From positions 782,501 through 846,500 of the forward strand of contig NZ_AP023366.1 in the NCBI RefSeq assembly GCF_015097055.1: a stretch of DNA of 64,000 nt, in the 5' to 3' direction. This document shows, one piece after another, positions 32,433 through 41,196 of this stretch (position 1 is the stretch's first letter; the number at the start of each line of letters is the position of its first letter). This DNA is from Effusibacillus dendaii. Lineage in GTDB: Bacteria > Bacillota > Bacilli > Tumebacillales > Effusibacillaceae. Position numbers and translations under genes: made by a program. The notes beneath the pieces are model-generated. The model was not told the DNA's origin. It saw only the letters and a program-made list of their open reading frames with translations, and made no database searches.

Positions 32433-33614
32433 TCATGAAAACGCCAATCTCATCTGCCAGTAAATAATTCGAAGGATATTTCGTATGATCGGATTGACAG
32501 CTGCCAAAACGGCCACTGGCAGCATGCTGGCCAACACGACACACACCAAAGCAGTCCAGGACATCCGCTGTTGGTACAGTTGGCTCACCCCTTTTGCATC
32601 GACCAGCTTCGGGCCCACCCGCAATCGGGTCAACAGTGTGCTCGCCATTCCTCGTCTCCCTTTTTCCAGAAAATCAATCATATGGGTGTGCGTGCCGACT
32701 GCTACGATCAACTCGGCTCCCGCTTCATGTGCGATCAGCATGGCAATATCCTCGCTCGTTCCGGGGGCCGGGTACTTGTGCGCATGGAGTCCCAATTTCT
32801 GAATGCGCGCCCATCCAGGCGCCCGTCCGTCGAGATAGGCATGGACAATCAGTTCGCCTCCGCTTTTCAACGCATGATCTGAAATCGAATCCATATCACC
32901 GATGATCAAATCAGGTTGGAAACCGGCTTGCAGCAATGCGTCCGCGCCCCCGTCCACACCGATCAGCACCGGTTTCTGTTCTTTTATATAATGCGAAATC
33001 GTGCGCAAATCCGCTTGGTAGGTACTCCCCCGCACCACAACCAGTACATGCTTGCCTTCGATTGCAGTTCGCAGTTTAAGAGTCGGCAATGACCCCAGGA
33101 AAAATGATTTTTCCTTATTGGCATGCTGCAGCGTATTTTCCAAAAAATTTTCCAGTTCTTTCGCCGCATTCTGTTTTGCAATCGCCGTTCGGAGGACGAT
33201 CTCCCGTTTCGTCAGAATCTCCGCCTGCCCCACATAGCGGTCACATACATAAAGCGAACGGTCCAGAATCGTCATCGGATCCCCGTCTTGTACAAAGTCG
33301 AGAAGATCAGGCCGTTCATCATCCCCCAGGTCGGTCATATCCAGCAGCGGGATACCCGCTTGCAACAGCAGCAGCGGGCCGCGATTTGGGTACCGAGCAG
33401 TGATCGAACAGCGAGTGTTCACCACCGCAGAAACCTTTGCCTGAATTAAACCTCTTGCCGCCATTTCGTCAATATCTTCATGCGCCAAAACGGCAATATC
33501 CCCCGGTTGCAAACGGGGAATCAAACGTTTCGTTTTCAGATCGCTGCGCACCGGGCCCGTAATCCGAATGTGTTGCTTTGGGGCCCATTTCGGAAGAATC
33601 GTCACGCGCTCCAT
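32433..33614 (-). CDS. steA: SteA-like cytokinetic ring protein
   Basis: The 393-residue protein has a thiamine pyrophosphokinase-like core, seen as IGVDGGADALLQAGFQPDLIIGDMDSISD. It ends in one membrane helix (SWTALVCVVLASMLPVAVLAAV) and a short basic tail. That is the SteA family plan: cytoplasmic domain with C-terminal anchor. I chose the ATG at 33614 after AGGAAGGAA; a GTG nine bases further on is also possible. In corynebacteria SteA and SteB recruit activators of septal hydrolases; here the gene leads a four-gene cluster. Confidence 0.82.
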   Translation of the reverse strand: MERVTILPKWAPKQHIRITGPVRSDLKTKRLIPRLQPGDIAVLAHEDIDEMAARGLIQAKVSAVVNTRCSITARYPNRGPLLLLQAGIPLLDMTDLGDDERPDLLDFVQDGDPMTILDRSLYVCDRYVGQAEILTKREIVLRTAIAKQNAAKELENFLENTLQHANKEKSFFLGSLPTLKLRTAIEGKHVLVVVRGSTYQADLRTISHYIKEQKPVLIGVDGGADALLQAGFQPDLIIGDMDSISDHALKSGGELIVHAYLDGRAPGWARIQKLGLHAHKYPAPGTSEDIAMLIAHEAGAELIVAVGTHTHMIDFLEKGRRGMASTLLTRLRVGPKLVDAKGVSQLYQQRMSWTALVCVVLASMLPVAVLAAVNPIIRNILRIIYWQMRLAFS

Positions 33615-33756
33615 TTCCTTCCTGTTGGATTCTGGCGATTTCTCCCAATTAGTATGGATTTCCAGAATATTTTTCATACAAAACGATACAGAATACTTTT
33701 TGAGCCAGGCTCACTTGCAGCTTTGGTGGAAAATCAAGTCGGAAAGGGGAATCTGC

Positions 33757-33849
33757 ATGAACCCGAACAACTTACCGCTCGGTTCGGAAACAGCAGGCGA
33801 TTGGCAGCCAGAACAAAGCCATTCGGAAGATTTCCTGGAAGACATTTGA
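33757..33849 (+). CDS. Small hypothetical protein, 30 aa
   Basis: A 30-codon frame begins with ATG after GGAAAGGGGA at suitable spacing. The product starts MNPNNLPLGSETAGDWQPEQ and ends in an acidic tail, with no membrane segment. A good terminator hairpin follows at 33960-33982. The strong site and terminator support a real short gene, divergent from steA, but I do not know the family. Confidence 0.45.
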   Translation: MNPNNLPLGSETAGDWQPEQSHSEDFLEDI

Positions 33850-33959
33850 GGGGACAGACCGAATGCTTAACGAAGGTGGCGGTGTAACGGACTAGGGTTC
33901 TCCTTCCGACACTCGTTTCCGCATTTGCATCTGTCGGCGGAACGCAACATGCAAAACAA

Positions 33960-33982
33960 AGCGGGGTCTTTAGAAGCCCCGC
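33960..33982. terminator. Bidirectional terminator
   Basis: AGCGGGG and CCCCGCT form a compact stem, with GTTTT on the plus side and TTTGTTTT on the minus side. It can end both the small plus-strand gene and the minus-strand lipoprotein gene that stops at 34001. Confidence 0.75.
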
Positions 33983-34000
33983 TGTTTTGCAGATTTCCGC

Positions 34001-34528
34001 TCAATGTGTGGCATTTGGGTTTACCGTATCAATCTTGGCCAGTTCAACATCTTTCACATGAAAAGTTTTCAGTATTCGGTACATTTGAATCTCACGCACT
34101 GCATCTGCCGTATGAATATCTGGTCTCGTTTCGGTCAGCGCAATGTGCAGATTGCCGTCCGGATCCTGTGACGCCGATTGGATCTGAAATTTGATCGCCT
34201 TACTTTTCGGCTTACTGACCACTACCAGGTAGTCATACGTGTTAAAATCAAGGTCAGTGGGTTTGGTGGATACCCCCAGTGTTTGTGTGAACGGATCCAG
34301 AACCCCCTGCCAAAAACGATCCATTGAGCCGGAATCTGTGAACAAACGAATCTCATACTGTTTGTCCGATCCGGACAATCCAGTAACGTTCGCACTAAAC
34401 ACCGTCGACACCCGTTCCAGATTGGAAATTCTGTCGGGAAACTGTCCCGTGCTTTGCTGCGGTGCACAGGATGATAAAATAAATGCCGTAAATAAAAGAA
34501 AAACGGCTACTCCTAGCCGCAGTTTCAT
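34001..34528 (-). CDS. Putative lipoprotein, 175 aa
   Basis: The product has a lipoprotein signal: a basic start (MKLRLG), hydrophobic core and lipobox LSSC at residues 18-21. The mature part is a small beta-rich domain ([40 protein letters not shown]). I do not recognise the family. The start overlaps the moaC stop codon by four bases, so it is translated with the molybdenum cofactor genes. Whether its job is linked to them is open. Confidence 0.75.
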   Translation of the reverse strand: MKLRLGVAVFLLFTAFILSSCAPQQSTGQFPDRISNLERVSTVFSANVTGLSGSDKQYEIRLFTDSGSMDRFWQGVLDPFTQTLGVSTKPTDLDFNTYDYLVVVSKPKSKAIKFQIQSASQDPDGNLHIALTETRPDIHTADAVREIQMYRILKTFHVKDVELAKIDTVNPNATH

Positions 34529-35019
34529 AGTTGATTCCCTCCGTCACGCTTGTAATGCCCGCTTTTGCCGCCCAATTTCTCCAACAGGCAAACCGTCTGG
34601 ATTTCCATCCCCTTGTCAATCGCTTTACACATGTCATAAATCGTCAGAGCGGCCACAGACACGGCTGTCAACGCTTCCATTTCGACCCCTGTGACACCGG
34701 TCACTTTCGCGGTACCGTAAATATCAATAGCATTTTGTTCTGGCACCGCTTCAAACCGAATGTCGACCTTTGTCAGCGGCAGGGGATGGCACATCGGAAT
34801 TAAATCAGACGTCCGCTTGGCGCCCATTATACCTGCCACCTGTGCGACCCCCAAAACGTCTCCTTTTGCCATCGTGCCCGCCTGGATACGCGATAACGTT
34901 TCCGGCTGCATCACAATTCTTCCGTATGCGACAGCCGTCCGCTCGGTCGGCCGCTTATCCGTTACGTCCACCATGTGGGCCCGGCCCTGTTCATTAAAGT
35001 GAGTCAATTCGTCGTTCAT
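34525..35019 (-). CDS. moaC: Cyclic pyranopterin monophosphate synthase
   Basis: The 164-residue protein completes formation of the cyclic pyranopterin in molybdenum cofactor synthesis, after MoaA. It has [16 protein letters not shown] at the N-terminus, [14 protein letters not shown] in the middle, and [23 protein letters not shown], all diagnostic. The ATG follows GGGTGGCTGTGA. It lies 50 bases downstream of moaA with repeat family I between them. Confidence 0.95.
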   Translation of the reverse strand: MNDELTHFNEQGRAHMVDVTDKRPTERTAVAYGRIVMQPETLSRIQAGTMAKGDVLGVAQVAGIMGAKRTSDLIPMCHPLPLTKVDIRFEAVPEQNAIDIYGTAKVTGVTGVEMEALTAVSVAALTIYDMCKAIDKGMEIQTVCLLEKLGGKSGHYKRDGGNQL

Positions 35020-35040
35020 TCACAGCCACCCATTCGTTTA

Positions 35041-35078
35041 ATGTGTGCCAGACGGCCACCCTGTCTCTGTTAGCCGCC
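35041..35078 (-). repeat. Palindromic intergenic repeat family I, copy between moaA and moaC
   Basis: On the minus strand GGCTAACAGAGACAGGGTGG and CCGTCTGGCACACAT match the conserved core of the longer copy at 14515-14609. The repeat supplies the moaA stop codon (TAA within GGCTAAC), so its insertion or expansion set the present 3' end of moaA. Confidence 0.55.
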
Positions 35079-36107
35079 AATCTGCGACATGCGGCGAACG
35101 GTCGGTTCATGGCTGAGGTCTTCGCCAAACAGAACCTTTGCCATTTCATGGCTTTCCGGCTTGATGTCAAGGGCACGGAAGAACAGATCTTCCAACGCCT
35201 GATCGTTGCCTATATAGCGGCGTACATTAAATTCGTCCTGCCAAAACAAGCAGGGTTTGATGTTCCCATCCGCCGTTAAACGAAGCCGGTTGCAATTTTC
35301 GCAAAAGTGGTCGCTCACCGGATGAATCAGTCCCACCGTGCCTTTCGCGTTTGGTAACCGGAAATACTCGGCCGGTCCGTTGCCAAACACCGCTTGTGCA
35401 GGGGTCGGAGGCAATCCAAGCGCCTTGCAGCGTTCTTTCACATAGTCAAGCGACAGGTACAGGTTGCGCCACCCATCGTCATCATGGCCGATCGGCATAT
35501 ATTCGATAAAGCGAATATGAACGTTCCGTTCGATCGACAGGCGGAGAAAATCATCCACTTCGTCATCGTTAAACCCTTTCATTAAAACGACGTTCAGTTT
35601 AATCGGATGAAAACCGACTTCAAAAGCGGCTTCCAGTCCGGCCAATACTTTGTTTACATTACCGCCGCGCGTAATCGAGGCAAACCGTTCCTGCTTCATC
35701 GAGTCAAGTGAAATGTTGACTCGCGTCACCCCGGCCTCTTTCAGCGCGCGCGCTTTTGGTGCAAGAAAAATGCCATTTGTGGTCAGCGCAATATCCTCTA
35801 TGCCAGGGATTGCCGATAAACGTGCCACCAACTCTTCCACACGCGGCCGGACGAGCGGTTCTCCGCCAGTCAACCGCAGGCGGCGCACGCCCAATTTTGC
35901 CGCCACACGAACGACCGATTCGATTTCATCAAACGTGAGATGTTTGTCGTTTTCCATAAACTGCATGCCTTCTGCCGGCATACAGTAGACACAGCGCAAA
36001 TTGCACCGATCTGTCAATGAAATCCGCAAATAATCATGCTTTCTGCCAAACTTGTCCGTAAGTGTTTGAGGCCGGCTCGCTTCTGGCACCATTTCTAACA
36101 TTTCCAT
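35070..36107 (-). CDS. moaA: GTP 3',8-cyclase
   Basis: The 345-residue radical SAM enzyme starts molybdenum cofactor synthesis from GTP. The first cluster cysteines are C35, C39 and C42 (CNLRCVYC); the C-terminal cluster is bound by CENC and CLFW. LTGGEPLVRP is present. The ATG at 36107 follows AAAGGAGATTAAAACA; the longer frame is leader. The C-terminus ends in SQIGG, so the Gly-Gly tail needed for MoaA activity is present. Confidence 0.95.
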   Translation of the reverse strand: MEMLEMVPEASRPQTLTDKFGRKHDYLRISLTDRCNLRCVYCMPAEGMQFMENDKHLTFDEIESVVRVAAKLGVRRLRLTGGEPLVRPRVEELVARLSAIPGIEDIALTTNGIFLAPKARALKEAGVTRVNISLDSMKQERFASITRGGNVNKVLAGLEAAFEVGFHPIKLNVVLMKGFNDDEVDDFLRLSIERNVHIRFIEYMPIGHDDDGWRNLYLSLDYVKERCKALGLPPTPAQAVFGNGPAEYFRLPNAKGTVGLIHPVSDHFCENCNRLRLTADGNIKPCLFWQDEFNVRRYIGNDQALEDLFFRALDIKPESHEMAKVLFGEDLSHEPTVRRMSQIGG

Positions 36108-36338
36108 TGTTTTAATCTCCTTTCCAAAGGTGGGAGGACACAGCGTTTCCCCTGTATCCCTATCGATCTGCAATCCGTTACAAAAACAGAAGCTTCTGTG
36201 GCAGGACGGCAGATTCGGAGATGCGGTTCCAAAACGTGTTGCCAAACGGAACCAAAAACTTTATTGTAATAAGTATTATACCATAACGCCTTTGATTCCT
36301 CCTGCCTATTTTAAGTTATTTTTTCGGGGTGAAACTAA
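36108..36338. promoter_or_regulatory. Divergent moaA / moaDE intergenic region
   Basis: The 231 bases must hold the promoters of both moa directions. On the minus strand TATAAT lies at about 36280-36285, which would give moaA a leader of about 165 bases. Within the leader GGGATACAG and CTGTGTCC(T)CCC can form a hairpin capped by GGGGAAACG close to the moaA ribosome binding site. This may be a regulatory leader, but I cannot match it with confidence to the molybdenum cofactor riboswitch. Confidence 0.35.
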
Positions 36339-37043
36339 ATGTTGTGCAAAATCCGTTTTTTTGCCGGTGTGGCGGAAGCTGCCGGACAGCGCGAACACAC
36401 GGTGGATCTGCCGGAAGGGTCTGCTGTGAAAGATCTGATTTCGAAACTGCAAGAGGAATTCCCACAGGCAGCCGACCTGTTTGGCAAAAGTTTTTTTTCG
36501 GTGAATCAGGAGTACGCCGATCCCTCTGTCATCATCAAAGCGGGTGATGAATTGGCAGTAATTCCTCCTGTTTCCGGCGGGTCTGGCGAAAATCCCAGAA
36601 TTGAAATCACAACCGAACCGCTGTCGGCAGACAGCATCATTAAAAAAGTGTCCAATCCATACGCGGGAGCGATTCTTACATTTGTCGGCACCGTCCGTGA
36701 ATTTACACAGGGCCAACGAACCATCCATCTGGAGTACGAAGCCTATCCGGAAATGGCGATTCGCAAAATGGCCGAAATCGCGACCGAGATCGAACAAAAA
36801 TGGCCCGGAACGCAAGTGGCCATCAGTCACCGGATCGGCAAACTGGACATTGAGGAAGCATCTGTCATCATCGCGGTAGCAACGCCGCACCGGGCCGCTT
36901 CGTTTGAAGCCGGCCGCTACGCTATTGAACGTTTGAAACAAATCGTTCCGATCTGGAAAAAGGAAGTATGGGAGGACGGTTCCGAATGGAAGGGCCATCA
37001 ACAGGGCCCGTGGAATCCACTGGCAAATCCGCTCGAGTCCTGA
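36339..37043 (+). CDS. Fused molybdopterin synthase, MoaD-MoaE
   Basis: Residues 1-81 form a MoaD ubiquitin-like domain that ends in IPPVSGG (Gly80-Gly81). Residues from about 87 to the end form MoaE, with GAILTFVGTVREFTQGQ, HRIGKLDIEEASVII and IPIWKKEVWEDG. The complex converts cyclic pyranopterin to molybdopterin. In separate MoaD the Gly-Gly is the C-terminus that receives sulphur, so the fusion should need cleavage after Gly81, as described for MoaX-type fusions. It is divergent from moaA and is followed by moeB. Confidence 0.9.
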   Translation: MLCKIRFFAGVAEAAGQREHTVDLPEGSAVKDLISKLQEEFPQAADLFGKSFFSVNQEYADPSVIIKAGDELAVIPPVSGGSGENPRIEITTEPLSADSIIKKVSNPYAGAILTFVGTVREFTQGQRTIHLEYEAYPEMAIRKMAEIATEIEQKWPGTQVAISHRIGKLDIEEASVIIAVATPHRAASFEAGRYAIERLKQIVPIWKKEVWEDGSEWKGHQQGPWNPLANPLES

Positions 37044-37071
37044 TTCGGAAATTCTGAGGGGGACGGAGAAA

Positions 37072-38097
37072 ATGGATCGTATACGCTACTCAAGACAAAT
37101 TTTGTTTGCTCCCATCGGTGAGCCCGGCCAACAAAAACTGCTTGACAGCAAAGTGGCCATTGTCGGTATGGGGGCGTTGGGAACCGTGCTCGCCAACCAT
37201 ATGGTGCGGGCCGGTGTCGGTTACGTAAGAATCATTGACCGTGATTTCGTCGAAGCGAGCAATCTGCAACGACAGATGCTGTATGATGAACAGGACGCCA
37301 AATTGGGACTGCCAAAAGCCGCAGCGGCAGCCGACAAACTTCGCCTGATCAACTCAGGGGTTACAGTTGAGCCTGTGATTGCCGATTTAAACTGGCAAAA
37401 CGCGGAACAGCTGCTGGCTGACGTTGATCTTGTACTGGATGGCACCGATAATTTTCAAGTTCGCTTTTTAATTAACGATGTGTGTGTCAAACATCATATT
37501 CCCTGGGTATATGGCGGCGGTGTCAGCGCACACGGCATGACGGTGACGATACTCCCGGAAGAAACGCCCTGTCTGCGCTGTCTGTTTGAATCGGCGCCCG
37601 CCCCTGGCACTACGCAAACCTGCGACACAGCGGGAGTGATTGGCCCGTTGATCCATATTGTGGCCTCCTTCCAGGCGGTGGAAGCGATGAAAATCCTGGT
37701 GGGAGATACAGAATCGCTGCGGCCTTCCATGTTAAATCTGTCGATCTGGGATCACTACCTGACCGAAATCAATGTGGCAAACGCGCGCAGAGCGGATTGT
37801 CCCTGCTGCGGCAAAAAACAGTTCGAATATCTGGAGCCCCGTTCCGGCACGGAAACAACCAGTTTGTGTGGACGCGACACCATTCAGATCGTTCCTGCTG
37901 AACGGCTCGCTCTTAATCTTGACTTACTGGAGAACAGGCTGACGCCTTTGGGAAAAGTGGAGCGCAACAAATTCCTGCTGCGTTTCGAACCGGGCGAACA
38001 GCGGATGGTGATTTTCCCCGACGGGCGTGTGCTGGTGCAAGGTACTGACGATCCTGCTTTGGCCAAAACGCTTTACGCAAAATATATTGGAATGTAA
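37072..38097 (+). CDS. moeB: MoeB/ThiF family adenylyltransferase
   Basis: The 341-residue protein adenylates the C-terminal glycine of a ubiquitin-like sulphur carrier. It has a nucleotide-binding VGMGALGTVLANH, the DRDFVEASNLQRQ stretch, the catalytic-type CDTAGVIGP and a zinc site (CPCCGKK with an earlier CLRC). A C-terminal beta domain of about 75 residues replaces the rhodanese domain of some relatives. Its place 28 bases after the moaD-moaE fusion points to MoaD as partner; service to ThiS is also possible. Confidence 0.88.
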   Translation: MDRIRYSRQILFAPIGEPGQQKLLDSKVAIVGMGALGTVLANHMVRAGVGYVRIIDRDFVEASNLQRQMLYDEQDAKLGLPKAAAAADKLRLINSGVTVEPVIADLNWQNAEQLLADVDLVLDGTDNFQVRFLINDVCVKHHIPWVYGGGVSAHGMTVTILPEETPCLRCLFESAPAPGTTQTCDTAGVIGPLIHIVASFQAVEAMKILVGDTESLRPSMLNLSIWDHYLTEINVANARRADCPCCGKKQFEYLEPRSGTETTSLCGRDTIQIVPAERLALNLDLLENRLTPLGKVERNKFLLRFEPGEQRMVIFPDGRVLVQGTDDPALAKTLYAKYIGM

Positions 38098-38103
38098 CAC
38101 CGG

Positions 38104-38130
38104 CTCCGCATACAGCGGAGTTTTCTTTAT
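38104..38130 (+). terminator. Terminator of the moaDE-moeB unit
   Basis: CTCCGC and GCGGAG form a stem with a five-base loop, followed by TTTTCTTTAT, seven bases after the moeB stop codon. Confidence 0.85.
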
Positions 38131-38252
38131 CTTTACCGCCATCGTCAGATAAGTTAAAAAATATACAAAAACATACAGGATATTACACATTGCATGCAGA
38201 ACTATAAAATAGATTAGGCTAATGTGTCTATGCATCGGGAGGGTGACCTTTT

Positions 38253-39857
38253 ATGAACACAAATAGCAAACGTGCAAAAAGATCGCTGCAAAAAGTCCAA
38301 CAAGCGGTTGCCGAAACGGAACGTTTGTTGCGTACATTTTCATTGGCGGAGGCGACGCCTCAGCTCCGTGCCATTTATGACAAACTGTTGGATAACGATG
38401 AATATTTTGTCCTTGTCACCCCTGACGGACTTGGCGTCATACATACGAATCGCCTGCGGGAAGGGATGTGGTTTAACACCCCGCCCGAACTAAAAGCAGC
38501 GCAAACAACGAAACCGCTTACATGGGTATATCATCGCAATACAGGGGAGATTTTATTGGATACTGCCCATCCGGTTATGGTTGAGGGCAAGCCCTGTTAT
38601 AGTCTCCGTTTGGGAACCGTCATCCCTCCCCTCTCCTATTACTGGAAACTGTTCGGCACATTTAGTTTGCCTGCCCTGGCAGGAGTATTTGGCATTTGGT
38701 TTGGCAAATCGCTTCATGCGGAATTGTGGATCACCCTGCTTATCGTTCTTCTGACCGTCCTGATGAGCCTGTTTACATTCAAAACGTTCATGAAAAACCA
38801 GAAAAACTGGATATCCGTAACGAAAGCGGTCTCCGCCGGAAAACTGACCGTTCGCGCCGAAACGAAACGACGTGATGAATTGGGTCAATTGTCATTTGAA
38901 ATCAACAAACTGGCAATAGGGATGCATTCGATCATTAAAGTCCTGCAAGATGCTTCGCTTTCCACACAGTCGATCAGCCAGGCGCAGCAGGACATGGTCA
39001 ATCAACTGGTTTCCGCCTCTCAACAGTTGTCCGCCAGTTTACAGGAAATCAGCAGCGGCTCGTTCGATCAAACCCGTTTGGTGGAAGAAACAGTCGCTAT
39101 TTTGAAAGAAATGAACCAAAAAATCCGGCAGACAGGCAGCGAACTGAAGTTGACAAGCGAGTCGTCAAAGCAGGCGGAGTCATCGGCCCTGCGCGGATCA
39201 GAGAAAACATCGGAACTGTTCAAGCAGATGCACCAGATCGAAAAAGCCAGCTTGACAGCCCAAACTGCCATGCAGGAACTGGAAACGCAAGCAACCGGAA
39301 TCGAGCGGATGATTTTGGACATTCGGGAAATTGCGGAACAAACGAATCTGTTGGCGTTAAATGCAGCCATCGAAGCGGCCCGGGCCGGTCAGGAAGGCAG
39401 AGGCTTCGCCGTTGTCGCCGATGAAGTGCGCAAATTGGCCGTCCGTTCTGACGAAGTGGCTTCCAACGTGATGGAGATGGCCGGGACCATTATTCGAAAA
39501 TCTCACGAAACTTCAGAGATCGTCAAATCTGAACAGCAGGAAGTCCAGCAAGGCTTGTCTATTCTGGAAGAACTTCGTTCCCTGATGCAGCTACTGAATG
39601 AAAAATCGTCCGTTGCCGTCGGCCAGACCGAGCGCACCGCATCCATCATGCAGGAAATTCTTCGCGAGATCGACCGCGTGGAAGAAAAAGTCGAACAAGT
39701 AAGCCACATCTCCTCCAATTTCGCTTCTTCCGCACAGGAAGTGGCTGCGGCGGGTGAAACACAGCACCAGGCAGCAGCGGCAGTGCAAGAACAAACGCAA
39801 CGCCTGCGTGACGTATCCGATCAAATCCACCATATCGCAGAGCGATTCGAATTGTAA
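38253..39857 (+). CDS. Methyl-accepting chemotaxis protein
   Basis: The 534-residue protein has an N-terminal sensing part of ~125 residues and two membrane helices ([19 protein letters not shown] and [19 protein letters not shown], about 135-175). A HAMP region and a long signalling coiled coil follow, with the hairpin tip [37 protein letters not shown]. The sensing part is short and lies ahead of both helices, so it may face the cytoplasm. The ligand is unknown. It stands alone, convergent with the germination operon. Confidence 0.93.
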   Translation: MNTNSKRAKRSLQKVQQAVAETERLLRTFSLAEATPQLRAIYDKLLDNDEYFVLVTPDGLGVIHTNRLREGMWFNTPPELKAAQTTKPLTWVYHRNTGEILLDTAHPVMVEGKPCYSLRLGTVIPPLSYYWKLFGTFSLPALAGVFGIWFGKSLHAELWITLLIVLLTVLMSLFTFKTFMKNQKNWISVTKAVSAGKLTVRAETKRRDELGQLSFEINKLAIGMHSIIKVLQDASLSTQSISQAQQDMVNQLVSASQQLSASLQEISSGSFDQTRLVEETVAILKEMNQKIRQTGSELKLTSESSKQAESSALRGSEKTSELFKQMHQIEKASLTAQTAMQELETQATGIERMILDIREIAEQTNLLALNAAIEAARAGQEGRGFAVVADEVRKLAVRSDEVASNVMEMAGTIIRKSHETSEIVKSEQQEVQQGLSILEELRSLMQLLNEKSSVAVGQTERTASIMQEILREIDRVEEKVEQVSHISSNFASSAQEVAAAGETQHQAAAAVQEQTQRLRDVSDQIHHIAERFEL

Positions 39858-39867
39858 AGAAAACAAC

Positions 39868-40962
39868 TCAGGCTGCATTGGCTTTTTTTCGTAATGATGG
39901 CTGTTTGTTTTTCTTCGGTTTCAGAACGAAGAAAAGCAGGATCGGAATGAATAACTCAAATACCAACGCCAGTGCAGTCCAGGATATATTGAAATCCATC
40001 AATTGAATCGTATTTTTAAAAAACCAAAACGAACAAACCATGGCGAACGCTGCAATCGGTGTCGTTAACAATTTGACAGAAACGTCCGGCAGTATACGTT
40101 TCAAACCGTGACACACGACGTAAAGACTAACGCTGATTTTCGTAAGCATCGCAGGCATATAAATGCCGATTATCAAGATATCAAACCGATCCAAAAAGTC
40201 GGTCAGCCGGATTTGGCGAACCATTTCATAATTGGGGTACACGCTATGGGCGGACAGATTATTCCCCAACGCCAGTATGTCCAGTACAATCAGTATTTCC
40301 AGCAGAAGCACCCCGAGCACTAAACCGTAGAATCCTTGCCGAAAACGAAATGTTGGGTTTGAAAATATTAGAGGGAGAACCATGATTTTGCCTAAGTACG
40401 AAACCGCTAGCCAGCTCCCCTTTAACGTCGGAAGCAGTCCATTTTCGAACAGCGGCAATAGGTAATGGTATTCAAAATCTTTTACAGTTACAATCGGAAT
40501 GATCAGAATCACTGCAATCAAAATCGGCAAAAACAATTCAGTCATTCGTGCCACAATTTCGATTCCCCCACGTGCGATTATTGCTACCGTAAAAAAAATC
40601 AGAACCGATATGATAATCACTGGTGTTTGCGGCAGTAGGACCGTATTGATAAAATCGACAAATATCCGAATGTCGCGCAACAGGACGAAAAAGAAAAACA
40701 GGACGTATAGAAAAGCCACTACTCGCCCCCATACCCGAAAGCGTCCAATCATCGCCTCGAACAAATCCTGCTTCGGAAAACGCTTCAACACGATCGACAG
40801 AAGCCATAGGGAAACTATAGCAACTATCATGGCGGGAAAATACGCTAACCATGCGTCTTGCCTGGCAACCCCAATAATTTGGGCAGGCAAACTCAACGAT
40901 GTTACAACGAGAACATAACTGACACCGACCATCATGAGCTGGCGTTCGGAAATTTGCTCCAA
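39868..40962 (-). CDS. GerAB-type spore germination permease
   Basis: The 364-residue protein has about ten membrane helices and begins with the family-like ISERQLMMVGVSYVLVVTSLSLP. GerAB proteins belong to the amino acid permease superfamily and form the nutrient-binding part of the germinant receptor in the spore inner membrane. It is the last gene of a four-gene operon and is followed by a basic tail (KPKKNKQPSLRKK). Confidence 0.9.
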   Translation of the reverse strand: MEQISERQLMMVGVSYVLVVTSLSLPAQIIGVARQDAWLAYFPAMIVAIVSLWLLSIVLKRFPKQDLFEAMIGRFRVWGRVVAFLYVLFFFFVLLRDIRIFVDFINTVLLPQTPVIIISVLIFFTVAIIARGGIEIVARMTELFLPILIAVILIIPIVTVKDFEYHYLLPLFENGLLPTLKGSWLAVSYLGKIMVLPLIFSNPTFRFRQGFYGLVLGVLLLEILIVLDILALGNNLSAHSVYPNYEMVRQIRLTDFLDRFDILIIGIYMPAMLTKISVSLYVVCHGLKRILPDVSVKLLTTPIAAFAMVCSFWFFKNTIQLMDFNISWTALALVFELFIPILLFFVLKPKKNKQPSLRKKANAA

Positions 40963-40977
40963 CTTAGGTTACCTCCT

Positions 40978-41196
40978 TTAATTGAAAGGATTAAAAGGCT
41001 TAAGCATTCTCTCCAGCACATCCGCCGGGCGAAGGAAATGAATAACACGAAATACATACACCCATAGAAAGCCACTAATTCCAAGTAAAACGAACGTGAT
41101 CCAACGGGTTGTTTTGGAAGCTTGTCTTAATTGTGGCCATTCAACGAGTAAAATAACGCCTGTTACGCCTACAACTTGCAGCACCAGCATAATCAT
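40978..41196 (-). CDS. Small membrane protein of the germination operon, 72 aa
   Basis: Two membrane helices are visible (residues 1-19 and 30-50), and the C-terminus ends LKPFNPFN. The gene overlaps the GerAC-type stop codon by four bases, and the GerAB-type gene follows 15 bases downstream. Similar small membrane proteins occur in some gerA operons and can modulate receptor function; that is family knowledge and the link here is by position. Confidence 0.7.
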   Translation of the reverse strand: MIMLVLQVVGVTGVILLVEWPQLRQASKTTRWITFVLLGISGFLWVYVFRVIHFLRPADVLERMLKPFNPFN

